DNA of 60,484 nucleotides, taken from NCBI GenBank assembly GCA_964592815.1, contig CAZQGE010000002.1, positions 1-60,484 on the forward strand, read 5' to 3'. Below, piece by piece: positions 50,605 through 58,926 of the stretch. The DNA comes from CAZQGE01 sp964592815 (GTDB lineage Bacteria > Bacillota > Clostridia > Christensenellales > CAG-917). The notes under the pieces are model-generated. The model saw only the letters and a program-made list of their open reading frames with translations, did not search any database and was not told the DNA's origin. Within the stretch, counting starts at the first letter, position 1. Each line of letters starts with the position of its first letter. A program made the position numbers and the translations under genes.

Positions 50605-51813
50605 ATGAACGCATTGTATCGTGCATATTGCAGAATTTATCAAAAAATTATGTATGTTGCCGAATATTGTTTGCCTTGGAATTTTCCTGAGCAAATTTCT
50701 GGCGAGGGAAGTGTAGCAAAACTTCCTAAGTTTGTTAAAGACAAAGGTTTCAAAAGTGCATTGCTTGTTACTGATGAAATGCTTATGAAACTTGGTCTTG
50801 CAACTCCGCTTATTGACGGAATGAAGGCCGAAGGTTTGAACATAACCGTTTTTGATAAAGTTGTTCCAAACCCCACAATTACCAACATCGAAGATGGCTT
50901 GAAATTGTACAAGGAAAACAACTGCGACCATATTATCGCTTTGGGTGGCGGTTCAGCAATGGACTGCGCAAAGGGTATCGGTGCAAGAGTTGCACGTCCA
51001 AATAAAACCATTCCTCAAATGAAAGGTTTGCTTAAAGTGTTTAAGAAATTGCCTCCATTGGTTGCAATTCCAACCACTTCTGGCACGGGTAGTGAAGCAA
51101 CTTTGGCTGCTGTTATCTCAAACCCAGATACTCACGAAAAATATGCAATGAATGACCCAATGCTTATTCCAAAATACGCTGTTATGGACCCATTGCTTAC
51201 TGTTGGACTTCCTAAACCAATCACTTCAACAACAGGTATGGACGCATTGACACACGCAGTTGAGTCATATATCGGCAAGGCTAACACCAAGGACACAAAA
51301 GCGTACGCTATTGAAGCAACGCAACTTATTTTCAAATATTTGCAACGCGCTTATGACAACGGTGAAGACAAAGAAGCAAGAAATCAAATGCAAAAGGCAT
51401 CATTGCTTGCAGGTATGGCGTTTACAAGAGCATACGTTGGTTACGTTCACGCAATGGCTCATACTTTGGGCGGTTTCTATGGCGTTCCTCACGGTCTTGC
51501 AAACTCTGTGATTTTGCCTTACGTTCTTGAAGCGTATGGTGAATCTGCTTATAAAAAACTTGCTGAACTTGCTGATGCAGTTGGCATCAAAGGCGCAGAC
51601 GACGCAGCAAAAGCAAAGGCATTTATCCAAGCAATAAAAGATATGAACAAGGCAATGGCTATTCCAGAAAAGATTGAAGGAAAATGGACAATCAAAGAAG
51701 AAGATTTGCCAACAATGGTCAAGAGGGCTTTGCATGAAGCAAACCCACTTTATCCTGTTCCAACAATTTTTGGTGCTGAGGAAATTGAAGTATTGTATAG
51801 AAAAATTATGTAA
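50605..51813 (+). CDS. Iron-containing alcohol dehydrogenase
   Basis: 402 residues from the ATG at 50605 (GGAGGG upstream; an in-frame TTG at 50593 overlaps this site and is rejected). The NAD-binding stretch GGGSAMDCAKG is near residue 116 and PTTSGTGSE near 157. Metal ligands are the Asp and His in GMDALTHAVESY and the His residues in HAMAHTLGG and PHGLAN. Family members reduce or oxidise varied alcohols and aldehydes, including butanol, propanediol and lactaldehyde; the substrate here is unknown. The region upstream of the core has an unusual aromatic lead (about 25 residues). It is transcribed alone, 340 bases from the aconitase X pair. Confidence 0.94.
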   Translation: MNALYRAYCRIYQKIMYVAEYCLPWNFPEQISGEGSVAKLPKFVKDKGFKSALLVTDEMLMKLGLATPLIDGMKAEGLNITVFDKVVPNPTITNIEDGLKLYKENNCDHIIALGGGSAMDCAKGIGARVARPNKTIPQMKGLLKVFKKLPPLVAIPTTSGTGSEATLAAVISNPDTHEKYAMNDPMLIPKYAVMDPLLTVGLPKPITSTTGMDALTHAVESYIGKANTKDTKAYAIEATQLIFKYLQRAYDNGEDKEARNQMQKASLLAGMAFTRAYVGYVHAMAHTLGGFYGVPHGLANSVILPYVLEAYGESAYKKLAELADAVGIKGADDAAKAKAFIQAIKDMNKAMAIPEKIEGKWTIKEEDLPTMVKRALHEANPLYPVPTIFGAEEIEVLYRKIM

Positions 51814-52155
51814 TTTATAAATTACCTAGCTTAGTTTTTACAGTATGTTGTAAAATATTTTCAAAGATAAGTTAAAAAGACATAGAAACCGCGTCCAAAT
51901 GGACGCGTTTTTTTAATGTTTACAATGCATTTATATCTTTTACATTTTGTATTTGTACCGTATCTTATTTTTGTTTGCTATACACATTTCACATTTAGTA
52001 AATGCCAAAGCAAAAATTTTATTAAATATTTTAGAAAATAAAGTTTCTTAGTCGCTTACTTATATAGTTTATCAAACGGTATTTTATATAATAGGCTTCT
52101 GACACACTTATGCATTGTTATATAAATTTTATTAAAAAGTTATTTTCCGTTCAGC
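51814..52155. other. Intergenic region between convergent genes
   Basis: 342 AT-rich bases without a supported gene. It holds the dehydrogenase terminator (51886-51914). Apart from that I see only A/T tracts and no convincing repeat, RNA or terminator for the minus-strand aconitase X pair. Confidence 0.6.
51886..51914 (+). terminator. Terminator of the alcohol dehydrogenase gene
   Basis: CGCGTCC-AAAT-GGACGCG is a perfect 7-bp GC-rich stem followed by seven T residues. Confidence 0.92.
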
Positions 52156-52596
52156 TTATTCGATAATCACAACGCCGTCTTTTTTTATGGTTACGGACAT
52201 ACCGTCTTTTACAAAATCAAGGAATTCTTCACCTAAGCTGTCAACGGTTGGCATTCCTTGATTTGTCCATACGTCAGACAAAATTGCGCCTGCACAAGCA
52301 AGTGAGTCAATAGGTTTTGCAAACAAAAGACAAGTTGGTTGACTTTTAAGTGCTGTTGCGCAATATAAAACCATTCCTCCAGTTGTTGAACCTATGGTTT
52401 GTGGCAAACACAACGCTTTCCCTGCCATTTTTTTGCCGTATAATTCGGGGTTGTTTTGGTCTGAACAGGTTGCGCTTTTATCGCCGAACATCAATGCTTT
52501 TTGAAAACTTGCCAAAGTGTTGAAACCTTTGTGCGTAACCAATGCAGGTGCGCAGCATTCGCCTTCTACTATAACTCTGCCTTTGAATTCTTTCAT
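52156..52596 (-). CDS. Aconitase X small (swivelling) subunit
   Basis: 146 residues; matches the DUF126/aconitase X swivel domain. It begins KGRVIVEGECCAPALV and has the conserved PQTIGSTTGG near residue 85 and KPIDSLACAGA near 115. It pairs with the large subunit encoded just upstream to make one dehydratase, as the fused or split AcnX proteins do. Known AcnX reactions include cis-3-hydroxyproline dehydration (bacteria) and phosphomevalonate dehydration (archaea). It starts inside the end of the large subunit gene (4-bp overlap). Confidence 0.9.
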   Translation of the reverse strand: MKEFKGRVIVEGECCAPALVTHKGFNTLASFQKALMFGDKSATCSDQNNPELYGKKMAGKALCLPQTIGSTTGGMVLYCATALKSQPTCLLFAKPIDSLACAGAILSDVWTNQGMPTVDSLGEEFLDFVKDGMSVTIKKDGVVIIE

Positions 52597-53873
52597 TTTA
52601 AGTCGCCTCCCGTTATTTGTTTAAGTATCTCGTCACTTGTGTAAAATCTACTTGAAGTGTAGGTTCTGAGTTTGTTTGAGTTTGTGATTACAGGCATTTT
52701 TCCGCATAATGGATTATTCATATACATAAGCGGACAAATATGTGAGAGAATAACTCCCGTTGCTTGCAACTTGAAATAATTTTTTGTTTCCTTAAATTTT
52801 TCTACTACGTTTGGCGCGGCTGTAAATACTGTCGGAACTGTAACTTTTCGCAATCCGTTAGTTTTTAGCGCGTCAAAAACTTTTTCAGTCCATTCGTTGA
52901 GTTGCTCAAAGCTTAAATGTGGACAGCCGATAAAACAAAGTTTTGGTTTTGCGTCCTTGTTTTTCCAAATGACAGGGTAACTGTCTTTAACTCTTTTAAG
53001 TTCGGCGTCGTCAATCACGTATGTTTTGGCGTTGTCAGCAATCAACTTTTCGCCTAATTCAACAGCTTCGGGGGTGAGATTTTCAATATGATATAGACCT
53101 ACTGCACCGTTTGACGCGGTTGCTGCTCCAAAATCTTTCAAATATGCCTTTGTTGTGTTGTTAAGTTCTTTGCCAATAAATTTGTCCAATCCTTTGACGT
53201 AAGGCACGTCTTCCATAACTTTCATTCCGATTGCCGAACCCAAAACTTGCGCTTCCGGCACTTTGGAAGTTTTGACTTCAATTATCCAAGTGGCTTTTCT
53301 GCCCTTATCGGTGAGCAACCCAAAGTAGGGGACACAACCAACTATGCTGCCAAAAAGCTCCAATATTCCTGAGTTTCGGTTGCATCTTGCACCTAAAACA
53401 GAGTTTGCGTAAACTACTGCGCTAGATTCCGCCCAAGAAAGGATTTGTCCCTTTTTTGGAATGTTCCCAACTTCGTCCATATAGCAAGTGCAGGTGTATG
53501 CTTTGTCACTTGTTATGCCAAGTTTTTTCAACTGTTGGTCATAAAAGTCTTGCTTGCTATACATAAATTTGAAAATAAGTTTTTGCAAAGCATTTGCAGG
53601 GACTTCTTTGTCTAAAGGGTGCGGGTCAACGGTAAAAGGCTGTGCGCTTTTTACGTCGGCAGACAGAATTTCGTCCATAAGGTCGTAAACAGGACTCATA
53701 ACGGACAAACCAAAACTTGTTACCAAGTGACCCTTTTCTGAAGTTATATCAACCATTTTTGTTGCTCCAAAAGCGTCGCCGTACATAACCAAAGTTTTCA
53801 TAATTTTGGCTTTTACTTCCCCTTCTTTGCCGTCATAAACAGCTTGTTGGGAGGGTGATAGTTTAATTTTCAT
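52593..53873 (-). CDS. Aconitase X large (catalytic) subunit
   Basis: 426 residues; matches the AcnX catalytic domain (DUF521/COG1679). It begins with the family's KLSPSQQAVYDGKEG. Candidate iron-sulfur Cys lie in TCTCYMDEVG (near 130), GARCNRNSG (near 163) and SHICPLMYMN (near 390). AWAESSAVVYANSVLGAR-type residues (here SWAESSAVVYANSVLG) form the substrate region. The enzyme dehydrates a hydroxy acid, but which one cannot be decided from sequence alone. It is divergent from an FGGY kinase across a 411-base regulatory region. GGAGG precedes the ATG. Confidence 0.92.
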   Translation of the reverse strand: MKIKLSPSQQAVYDGKEGEVKAKIMKTLVMYGDAFGATKMVDITSEKGHLVTSFGLSVMSPVYDLMDEILSADVKSAQPFTVDPHPLDKEVPANALQKLIFKFMYSKQDFYDQQLKKLGITSDKAYTCTCYMDEVGNIPKKGQILSWAESSAVVYANSVLGARCNRNSGILELFGSIVGCVPYFGLLTDKGRKATWIIEVKTSKVPEAQVLGSAIGMKVMEDVPYVKGLDKFIGKELNNTTKAYLKDFGAATASNGAVGLYHIENLTPEAVELGEKLIADNAKTYVIDDAELKRVKDSYPVIWKNKDAKPKLCFIGCPHLSFEQLNEWTEKVFDALKTNGLRKVTVPTVFTAAPNVVEKFKETKNYFKLQATGVILSHICPLMYMNNPLCGKMPVITNSNKLRTYTSSRFYTSDEILKQITGGDLK

Positions 53874-53902
53874 ATTTTGACCTCCAACTTTAATACGTAT
53901 AT

Positions 53903-53931
53903 ATTATATAACTCGGCAATTCATAATACAA
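53903..53931 (-). promoter_or_regulatory. Promoter of the aconitase X pair
   Basis: On the minus strand TTGTAT (53931-53926) and TATAAT (53908-53903) are 17 bp apart, about 30 bases before the ATG. Confidence 0.7.
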
Positions 53932-54069
53932 TAGCTATCAAATATTTAAGATGACAAGTTAGGTATAACTTTGAAGATAAAAATATAGAGGTGCGAAAAG
54001 GACATTTTTAAGGAATTTGGCATAGATATAGTCAATTGAACATATTAGCATTTGAGAATATGATTTTTT

Positions 54070-54089
54070 AGGATACATATATGTATCCT
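54070..54089. promoter_or_regulatory. Perfect 20-bp palindrome
   Basis: AGGATACATATATGTATCCT reads the same on both strands. It lies between two divergent promoters, 140-150 bases from each, and was not noticed elsewhere in the window. It is probably a site for a dimeric regulator. Confidence 0.65.
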
Positions 54090-54188
54090 TAGCATTAAAA
54101 ACTCATCATAACTCTGAATAATGTGGATAACTAAAAAATAACGGCGCAAAATTTTTTTTATGTAAATTCATAATTCGTACAAAATCAC

Positions 54189-54207
54189 GTTTTAGTTTAG
54201 CTAAAAC
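54189..54207. promoter_or_regulatory. Inverted repeat upstream of the kinase promoter
   Basis: GTTTTAG-TTTAG-CTAAAAC is a perfect 7-bp inverted repeat ending 14 bases before the kinase -35 box, a position suited to an activator. Confidence 0.5.
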
Positions 54208-54220
54208 AAGGTTATCGGTA

Positions 54221-54249
54221 TTTACTTGAATGGTTCAATGTGTTAAAAT
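54221..54249 (+). promoter_or_regulatory. Promoter of the FGGY kinase with internal inverted repeat
   Basis: TTTACT (54221) and TAAAAT (54244) lie 17 bp apart; the spacer contains TTGAA-TGG-TTCAA (54226-54238). GGAGG precedes the ATG at 54285. Confidence 0.6.
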
Positions 54250-54284
54250 ATTTTATATTGGAATTTTGAATTCGGAGGAAAAGA

Positions 54285-55877
54285 ATGAAAACTTTTGTTA
54301 TCGCTTACGATATAGGCACAACGGGCGTAAAAACTTGTGTTTTTGAGATTGAAGAAACAATCAAAATGCTTGCTGCTGCAACAGAAGGATACGATTTGTA
54401 CGTTTATGACGACGGCGGAGCTGAGCAAGACGCCGACCAATGGTGGGCAGCAATGTGCTCAACAACAAATAAGGTTATAAAAGAAAGCAAGATAAAACCA
54501 GAGCAAATTGCAGGTTTATCATTTTGCTCACAAATGCAAGGTATGGTATTGGTTGACAAAGACGCAAACGCTGTCCGTCGTCCTATGAGCTATATGGACT
54601 GTCGCGCAAAAGCCGAAATCAAAAAAGGTTTAGCACACGGTTTGCAAATTGCAGGCGCAAATATATTCAAATTACTTCCGTCTTTGATTAGAACAGGCGT
54701 TGTTTCTGCAAGTGTTAAGGACCCTCTTTGGAAGTACAAGTGGGTTGAAGCAAACGAGCCTGAGAACTTCGCAAAAGCTCACAAATGGCTTGACGTAAAA
54801 GAATATCTAATTGCAAGATGCACGGGCGAATTTGTTATGACAGAGGATTCTGCTTTTGCGACTATGATGAAGGATAAAAACAAGTCAGAGTGGAGCTATG
54901 AAACGTGTGATATGTTTGGCGTAAAACACGAGCATATGGCAAAAATTATAAAATCAACCGACAAAGTTGGTGGACTTACTTCAAAAGCGGCAAAAGAGTT
55001 AGGGCTTAAAGAAGGTACTCCTGTTTTTGGCGGCGGCGGAGATGCGTCGTTGATTGGTTTGGGTTCAGGTTGCGTCGAGATTGGTGAAACACATATCTAT
55101 TCAGGTACGTCTGGTTGGGTAAGCACAATCGTTGGCAAACAATCTGTTGATATTGCAACAATGATAGCAGCAATTCAAGGCGCTCAAACGGGGCGTTATA
55201 ACTATTTTGCTGAGATGGAAACGTCAGGAAAGTGTATGGAATGGGTTAAAAACCACTTGGCTTTGGACGAAATTAACATTTATCTTAAAAAACAACACGT
55301 TGCTGAAAGTTTTGAGTCAAAATATACAAGTTTATATGAATATATGACTGACTCAATAGCTTCTGTTCCTGCTGGAGCGGGTGGCGTTATATTTACACCT
55401 TGGCTTCACGGCAACAGATGTCCGTTTGAGGACCCAAATGCGGCGGGTATGTTTTTCAATATTAGGCTTGAAACTGGCAAGACGGAACTTATTCGTGCAG
55501 TTCTTGAAGGTATATGCTATCACAAAAGATGGATGCTTGAATGCGAAGCCAAAAAAGTTAAAGTCGGAGAAAAAATTCGCTTTGTTGGCGGTGGCGCAAT
55601 AAGCCCTGTAACAAGCCAAATACTCGCAGACATAACTGGCAAAACGGTTGAAACGATAGGCGAACCACAAAACGTTGGCGCAGTTGGCGCAGCGGCACTC
55701 GTTGGAGTTGGACTTGGAGTTATACCTAGCGTTGAAAAAGTCAAGGAATTTATCCCTGTGTTAAGAATTTTTGAACCTAATAAAGAAGTAAAAGCTGTTT
55801 ATGACAGAAACTTTGAAGTTTTCAAAAGACTATATAAGAGCAACAAGGAAAATTTCCGTATGCTTAATGAAAGATAG
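54285..55877 (+). CDS. FGGY-family carbohydrate kinase
   Basis: 530 residues; phosphorylates a sugar or polyol with ATP. The N-terminal phosphate loop reads AYDIGTTGVKTCVF. The substrate region has GLSFCSQMQGMVLVD and SYMDCRA. The second domain begins near residue 250 with GGGDASLIGLGSG and carries SGTSGW. The FGGY-type C-terminal region includes LEGICYHKRW and RFVGGGAISPV near 425. It is xylulokinase-like in general form, but the sugar cannot be named. It is transcribed alone, divergent from aconitase X, and ends at a bidirectional terminator. The gene is complete and unbroken. Confidence 0.92.
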   Translation: MKTFVIAYDIGTTGVKTCVFEIEETIKMLAAATEGYDLYVYDDGGAEQDADQWWAAMCSTTNKVIKESKIKPEQIAGLSFCSQMQGMVLVDKDANAVRRPMSYMDCRAKAEIKKGLAHGLQIAGANIFKLLPSLIRTGVVSASVKDPLWKYKWVEANEPENFAKAHKWLDVKEYLIARCTGEFVMTEDSAFATMMKDKNKSEWSYETCDMFGVKHEHMAKIIKSTDKVGGLTSKAAKELGLKEGTPVFGGGGDASLIGLGSGCVEIGETHIYSGTSGWVSTIVGKQSVDIATMIAAIQGAQTGRYNYFAEMETSGKCMEWVKNHLALDEINIYLKKQHVAESFESKYTSLYEYMTDSIASVPAGAGGVIFTPWLHGNRCPFEDPNAAGMFFNIRLETGKTELIRAVLEGICYHKRWMLECEAKKVKVGEKIRFVGGGAISPVTSQILADITGKTVETIGEPQNVGAVGAAALVGVGLGVIPSVEKVKEFIPVLRIFEPNKEVKAVYDRNFEVFKRLYKSNKENFRMLNER

Positions 55878-56008
55878 TTTTTGTTGATGAGAAATTGAAA
55901 CGTGTTTCTTAAAGCCGTTCAATACTTATAAAAAGACAAAACTTTTAGAAAAAGTTAACACATTTCAAAATATTCAATACGAATATAAAAAATTTAACGT
56001 TTATAAGC

Positions 56009-56036
56009 AAAAGCCCGTTTGATGACGGGCTTTTTT
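56009..56036. terminator. Bidirectional terminator between the kinase and the dlt-like operon
   Basis: AAAAGCCCGT and ACGGGCTTTT form a perfect 10-bp stem around TTGATG with T-runs on both strands. The kinase (plus) and the SGNH gene (minus) converge on it. Confidence 0.92.
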
Positions 56037-56120
56037 GTTGAGTTGATTAAATTAGAACTTGCGTATTGCTATATTCAATAAGTTTTTGAAGATTGCAAGA
56101 TTGAACCAGCAAAAGTATTT

Positions 56121-57110
56121 TTAAGCTGCCGAAATCTTATATTGGCTTATCCTTGTTTTATAGTTGTTTATAACGCGCGTCCAATTTTGACTGTCATCAG
56201 TCAAATTCTTTGAAATTACGTCAGAGTAATTTGTTTTTAGATATGCGCCGATATGGTCTGTAATCTTGATTGCACCAAAGGTGTTTAAGTGTATGCCATT
56301 ATCACAAAACGAGGTTTTTAAGTCAAGCCCAAATTTGGCTTTTGTTTCATAGTTGTAGTCGATAAAAGGAATTTGATATTTGTCTGCAATAATCTTTATT
56401 TTAGCACTTTTTTTTGCAGACCATTCTAGTGTGGGTATTTGCGTCAAAATTACCTTGACGTTTTTCTTTTGGCAGTCGGCTATAATCTTTTGCAATTTTT
56501 TAAGGTTTTTCCAAGCATAGAATTTATTGAAGTCCTTATTGATGTTCATATAGTCGCCTATATGGTCGTATTTATGTATGATGTTTGAATATACGTAACC
56601 TTTGTCAACGTCAATTCCCGTTTTCAAATTTGATTTGCCAAAGAAGTCGTGTGCTTTGAATTTTTTCCACTTAACACCAAAAATAAACGGAGAGGTAACG
56701 TACATAAAATTCTCATTCAATTTGCCAAAATCAATGGTATTTATGCAGTTTACGTCAATTATTACAACTTTAAGATTTTGATATTTTGAGGCGTGTTTAA
56801 TTCGTCTTCCGATGTTGGAAATTACTTGTCCGTTAATTCCACAGTTGTATGAATAAATGTCGTACTTATCTTTTAATCTAGCGGGTATAACGCCAAGTCT
56901 TACGTTGGAGTCTCCAAAAAACATAACGTCGAAACTGTTTTGTTTTTCGTTTACGTATTCTCTGCCGTGGGTGTAGGCATTTGCGCCTAAATCAGTTTTT
57001 GTTTTAGGGTTAAAGACGTAGCAAGCGTAAGCATATATGCAAATCGATAAAATAATCATTCCTATCGGTGTTAAAATTTTATATAGTGTTTTTTTGTTAA
57101 AATTCAACAT
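56121..57110 (-). CDS. DltD-like SGNH-fold membrane-anchored protein
   Basis: 329 residues from the ATG at 57110, one base after the MBOAT stop codon. An upstream in-frame ATG (57164) would add 18 residues lying in the MBOAT gene and is not preferred. One N-terminal membrane segment (about 12-32) leaves the rest outside. The SGNH catalytic set is visible: FFGDSN (Ser68) and DNGIHLN (Asp270, His274). Such proteins finish acyl transfer in DltD and in alginate or cell-wall O-acetylation systems. It is the last gene of the four-gene cassette and partners the MBOAT just before it. Confidence 0.85.
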   Translation of the reverse strand: MLNFNKKTLYKILTPIGMIILSICIYAYACYVFNPKTKTDLGANAYTHGREYVNEKQNSFDVMFFGDSNVRLGVIPARLKDKYDIYSYNCGINGQVISNIGRRIKHASKYQNLKVVIIDVNCINTIDFGKLNENFMYVTSPFIFGVKWKKFKAHDFFGKSNLKTGIDVDKGYVYSNIIHKYDHIGDYMNINKDFNKFYAWKNLKKLQKIIADCQKKNVKVILTQIPTLEWSAKKSAKIKIIADKYQIPFIDYNYETKAKFGLDLKTSFCDNGIHLNTFGAIKITDHIGAYLKTNYSDVISKNLTDDSQNWTRVINNYKTRISQYKISAA

Positions 57111-57111
57111 A

Positions 57112-58686
57112 TTAAAACGCTCCGTAAATCGGGTCTGCTGGCACGTAACTTGCGCCGTAGGCACCCAGCATAACTATTGTTAAAATTAAGAATAGCAAGA
57201 CAAAATAATTTGTCCATACGCTTTGCTTTGCTATTGCTCCAAAAACGTCTATTCTTTTGTAGGATACAAAGTTCTCTGCAAAAATTATAAGCGTGCCTAT
57301 TGAAAGCAAAACTATGTCAAAAACATCTATAACGTTTGCGCTTATCCATCCTGCGTTTCCTGCCTCAAATATCGACTTAAAAATAAGCCCGAATTCCGTA
57401 AGATTTTTTGCTCTAAACAAAAGCATTCCGATGCTCATTAAAATAAAAGTTCGCAAAATTCTAAAAATTCTTAATGCGGTTGCGTCATAAGAAATCTTCG
57501 TTTTTTCACAAACTTTCTTTTCTAACGGCTCAAGACACAGCCCGAGTATCATTAAAACAAAGTAATAAAGTCCGTAAACAACGTATTTCCATCTTGCGCC
57601 GTGCCATAAACCTGTCAAAAACCAAACAGGTAGAAGAGCAAGAGCGGTTGGAATAAACGTTTGCAAAAAAACAAGAGATTTGTCACGAAGTTTTTTGCTT
57701 AACGACAGCATAGGCTTTGACATTGACGCTGAAAAGAAGATGTAATCTCTGAACCAAGTTCCAAGCGAAATATGCCATCTGCGCCAAAACTCGCTTATGG
57801 TTTGCGACAAAAAAGGACCTTCAAAGTTGTTTGCAAGGTTTACGCCAAACACTTTGCTTACTCCTTTTGCGATGTTTACGTAACCTGAAAATTCGGCGTA
57901 GAGTTGAATTGTAAACATAAATATTCCAAGCAATATAAAACCATTGCCGTACGTTGAACTGTTTTTGAAAATCTCATTTGAAATGATTGCGGCACGGTTT
58001 GCAATAAATATAATTTTCAAAATCCCCCAAGTGAATTCTAAAATTCCAGTTCTGACATTTTGGGAATTATATTCGTTTCCATTATAAAGTTGATTTGCAA
58101 GTTGGTCATACCGCCCGAATGGTCCTTCAAAAAGCTGTGGAAAATAACCAATAAACAAAGCTATTCTCAAAAAGTTTGTGTCGCCTTGATATTTTCCGCG
58201 ATAAACGTCCAAAATGTAACCTATTGATTGCAAAGAATAATAGGAAATGCCTATAGGTAGGGCAAGTTTTAATACGGGAGATGCAAGTTTAAGCCCAAAT
58301 AATCCAAAAAAACCGACAAATGAATGCACCATCATATTAAAATATTTGAGAATAAACAAACATAACAATATGAAGAATACTCCAAAGAATACGCACCACA
58401 TTTTTTGCTTTTTAGCAATCAATTTTAACGGCTTTATCTCCTCTTTGGTCAATCCGACTTTTTTGGCTTGAAAATTTTGATTGACTTTGTTTATCATCAA
58501 TCCAGAACAATAAGTTATTACTATATCGAAAATTAGGAAAAGAGACATATAGGTACTGAATATTGCAACGCCGACAACGCTGAAAACAAAAAGCACTATG
58601 TATCTTTTTTTTACGGGAACGATATAATAAATTAGAAATGCTAGAATTATAAAAGCGAGTGAAATTCCAAGAATTTTATAATTCAT
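57112..58686 (-). CDS. MBOAT-family membrane O-acyltransferase (DltB/AlgI-like)
   Basis: 524 residues with about eleven membrane segments. The family motifs are EFWRRWHISLGTWFRDY near residue 300 and LTGLWHGARWKYVVYG near 360; the His in WHG is the conserved catalytic-site residue. MBOATs of this type pass an acyl group from a cytoplasmic carrier through the membrane to an outside partner. Immediately downstream is the SGNH protein and immediately upstream (five bases) the carrier protein, the classic DltB setting. The N-terminal region has a longer charged loop (about residues 75-105) than B. subtilis DltB. Confidence 0.92.
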   Translation of the reverse strand: MNYKILGISLAFIILAFLIYYIVPVKKRYIVLFVFSVVGVAIFSTYMSLFLIFDIVITYCSGLMINKVNQNFQAKKVGLTKEEIKPLKLIAKKQKMWCVFFGVFFILLCLFILKYFNMMVHSFVGFFGLFGLKLASPVLKLALPIGISYYSLQSIGYILDVYRGKYQGDTNFLRIALFIGYFPQLFEGPFGRYDQLANQLYNGNEYNSQNVRTGILEFTWGILKIIFIANRAAIISNEIFKNSSTYGNGFILLGIFMFTIQLYAEFSGYVNIAKGVSKVFGVNLANNFEGPFLSQTISEFWRRWHISLGTWFRDYIFFSASMSKPMLSLSKKLRDKSLVFLQTFIPTALALLPVWFLTGLWHGARWKYVVYGLYYFVLMILGLCLEPLEKKVCEKTKISYDATALRIFRILRTFILMSIGMLLFRAKNLTEFGLIFKSIFEAGNAGWISANVIDVFDIVLLSIGTLIIFAENFVSYKRIDVFGAIAKQSVWTNYFVLLFLILTIVMLGAYGASYVPADPIYGAF

Positions 58687-58691
58687 TACTA

Positions 58692-58916
58692 TCAGTCCTC
58701 ACATTTTTCAATAAGTTGCATAATCGTTTTGGCATTTTTGAAATTTTCAGGAACTAATTCAACGGGTGAAATTTCGATTTCATAGTCGCAACATATTTCC
58801 ATTACCAACGACACGATGTCGATTGATGACAAAACCTTTTTTTCAATTAGGTCGTCAGCTGTCGTAAAATCTACACCTGGCTTGATTTTGTTCAAGATTT
58901 TCATAAGTTTGTCCAT
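58692..58916 (-). CDS. Acyl/peptidyl carrier protein, DltC-like
   Basis: 74 residues with a four-helix carrier pattern. The attachment Ser for phosphopantetheine is most likely Ser31 in KVLSSIDIVSLV. The usual Asp before it (DSL motif) is replaced by Ser30, which is unusual but keeps the acceptor Ser. It should carry the acyl group made by the adjacent AMP-binding ligase to the MBOAT protein. It lies ten bases after the ligase gene and five before the MBOAT gene. AGGAG precedes the ATG. Confidence 0.88.
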   Translation of the reverse strand: MDKLMKILNKIKPGVDFTTADDLIEKKVLSSIDIVSLVMEICCDYEIEISPVELVPENFKNAKTIMQLIEKCED

Positions 58917-58926
58917 TTTTTTTCTC

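Larger units (their letters stand above)
53874..54284. other. Divergent regulatory region between aconitase X and the FGGY kinase
   Basis: 411 bases without a gene. It contains the minus-strand aconitase X promoter (53903-53931), a perfect 20-bp palindrome (54070-54089), a 7-bp inverted repeat (54189-54207) and the plus-strand kinase promoter (54221-54249). One consensus-like DnaA box (54122-54130) is also present. Confidence 0.7.

Noticed and set aside
54122..54130. TGTGGATAA, the reverse complement of a consensus DnaA box
   Set aside because: Only one copy, with no cluster of boxes, AT-rich unwinding element or dnaA/dnaN genes; not an origin.
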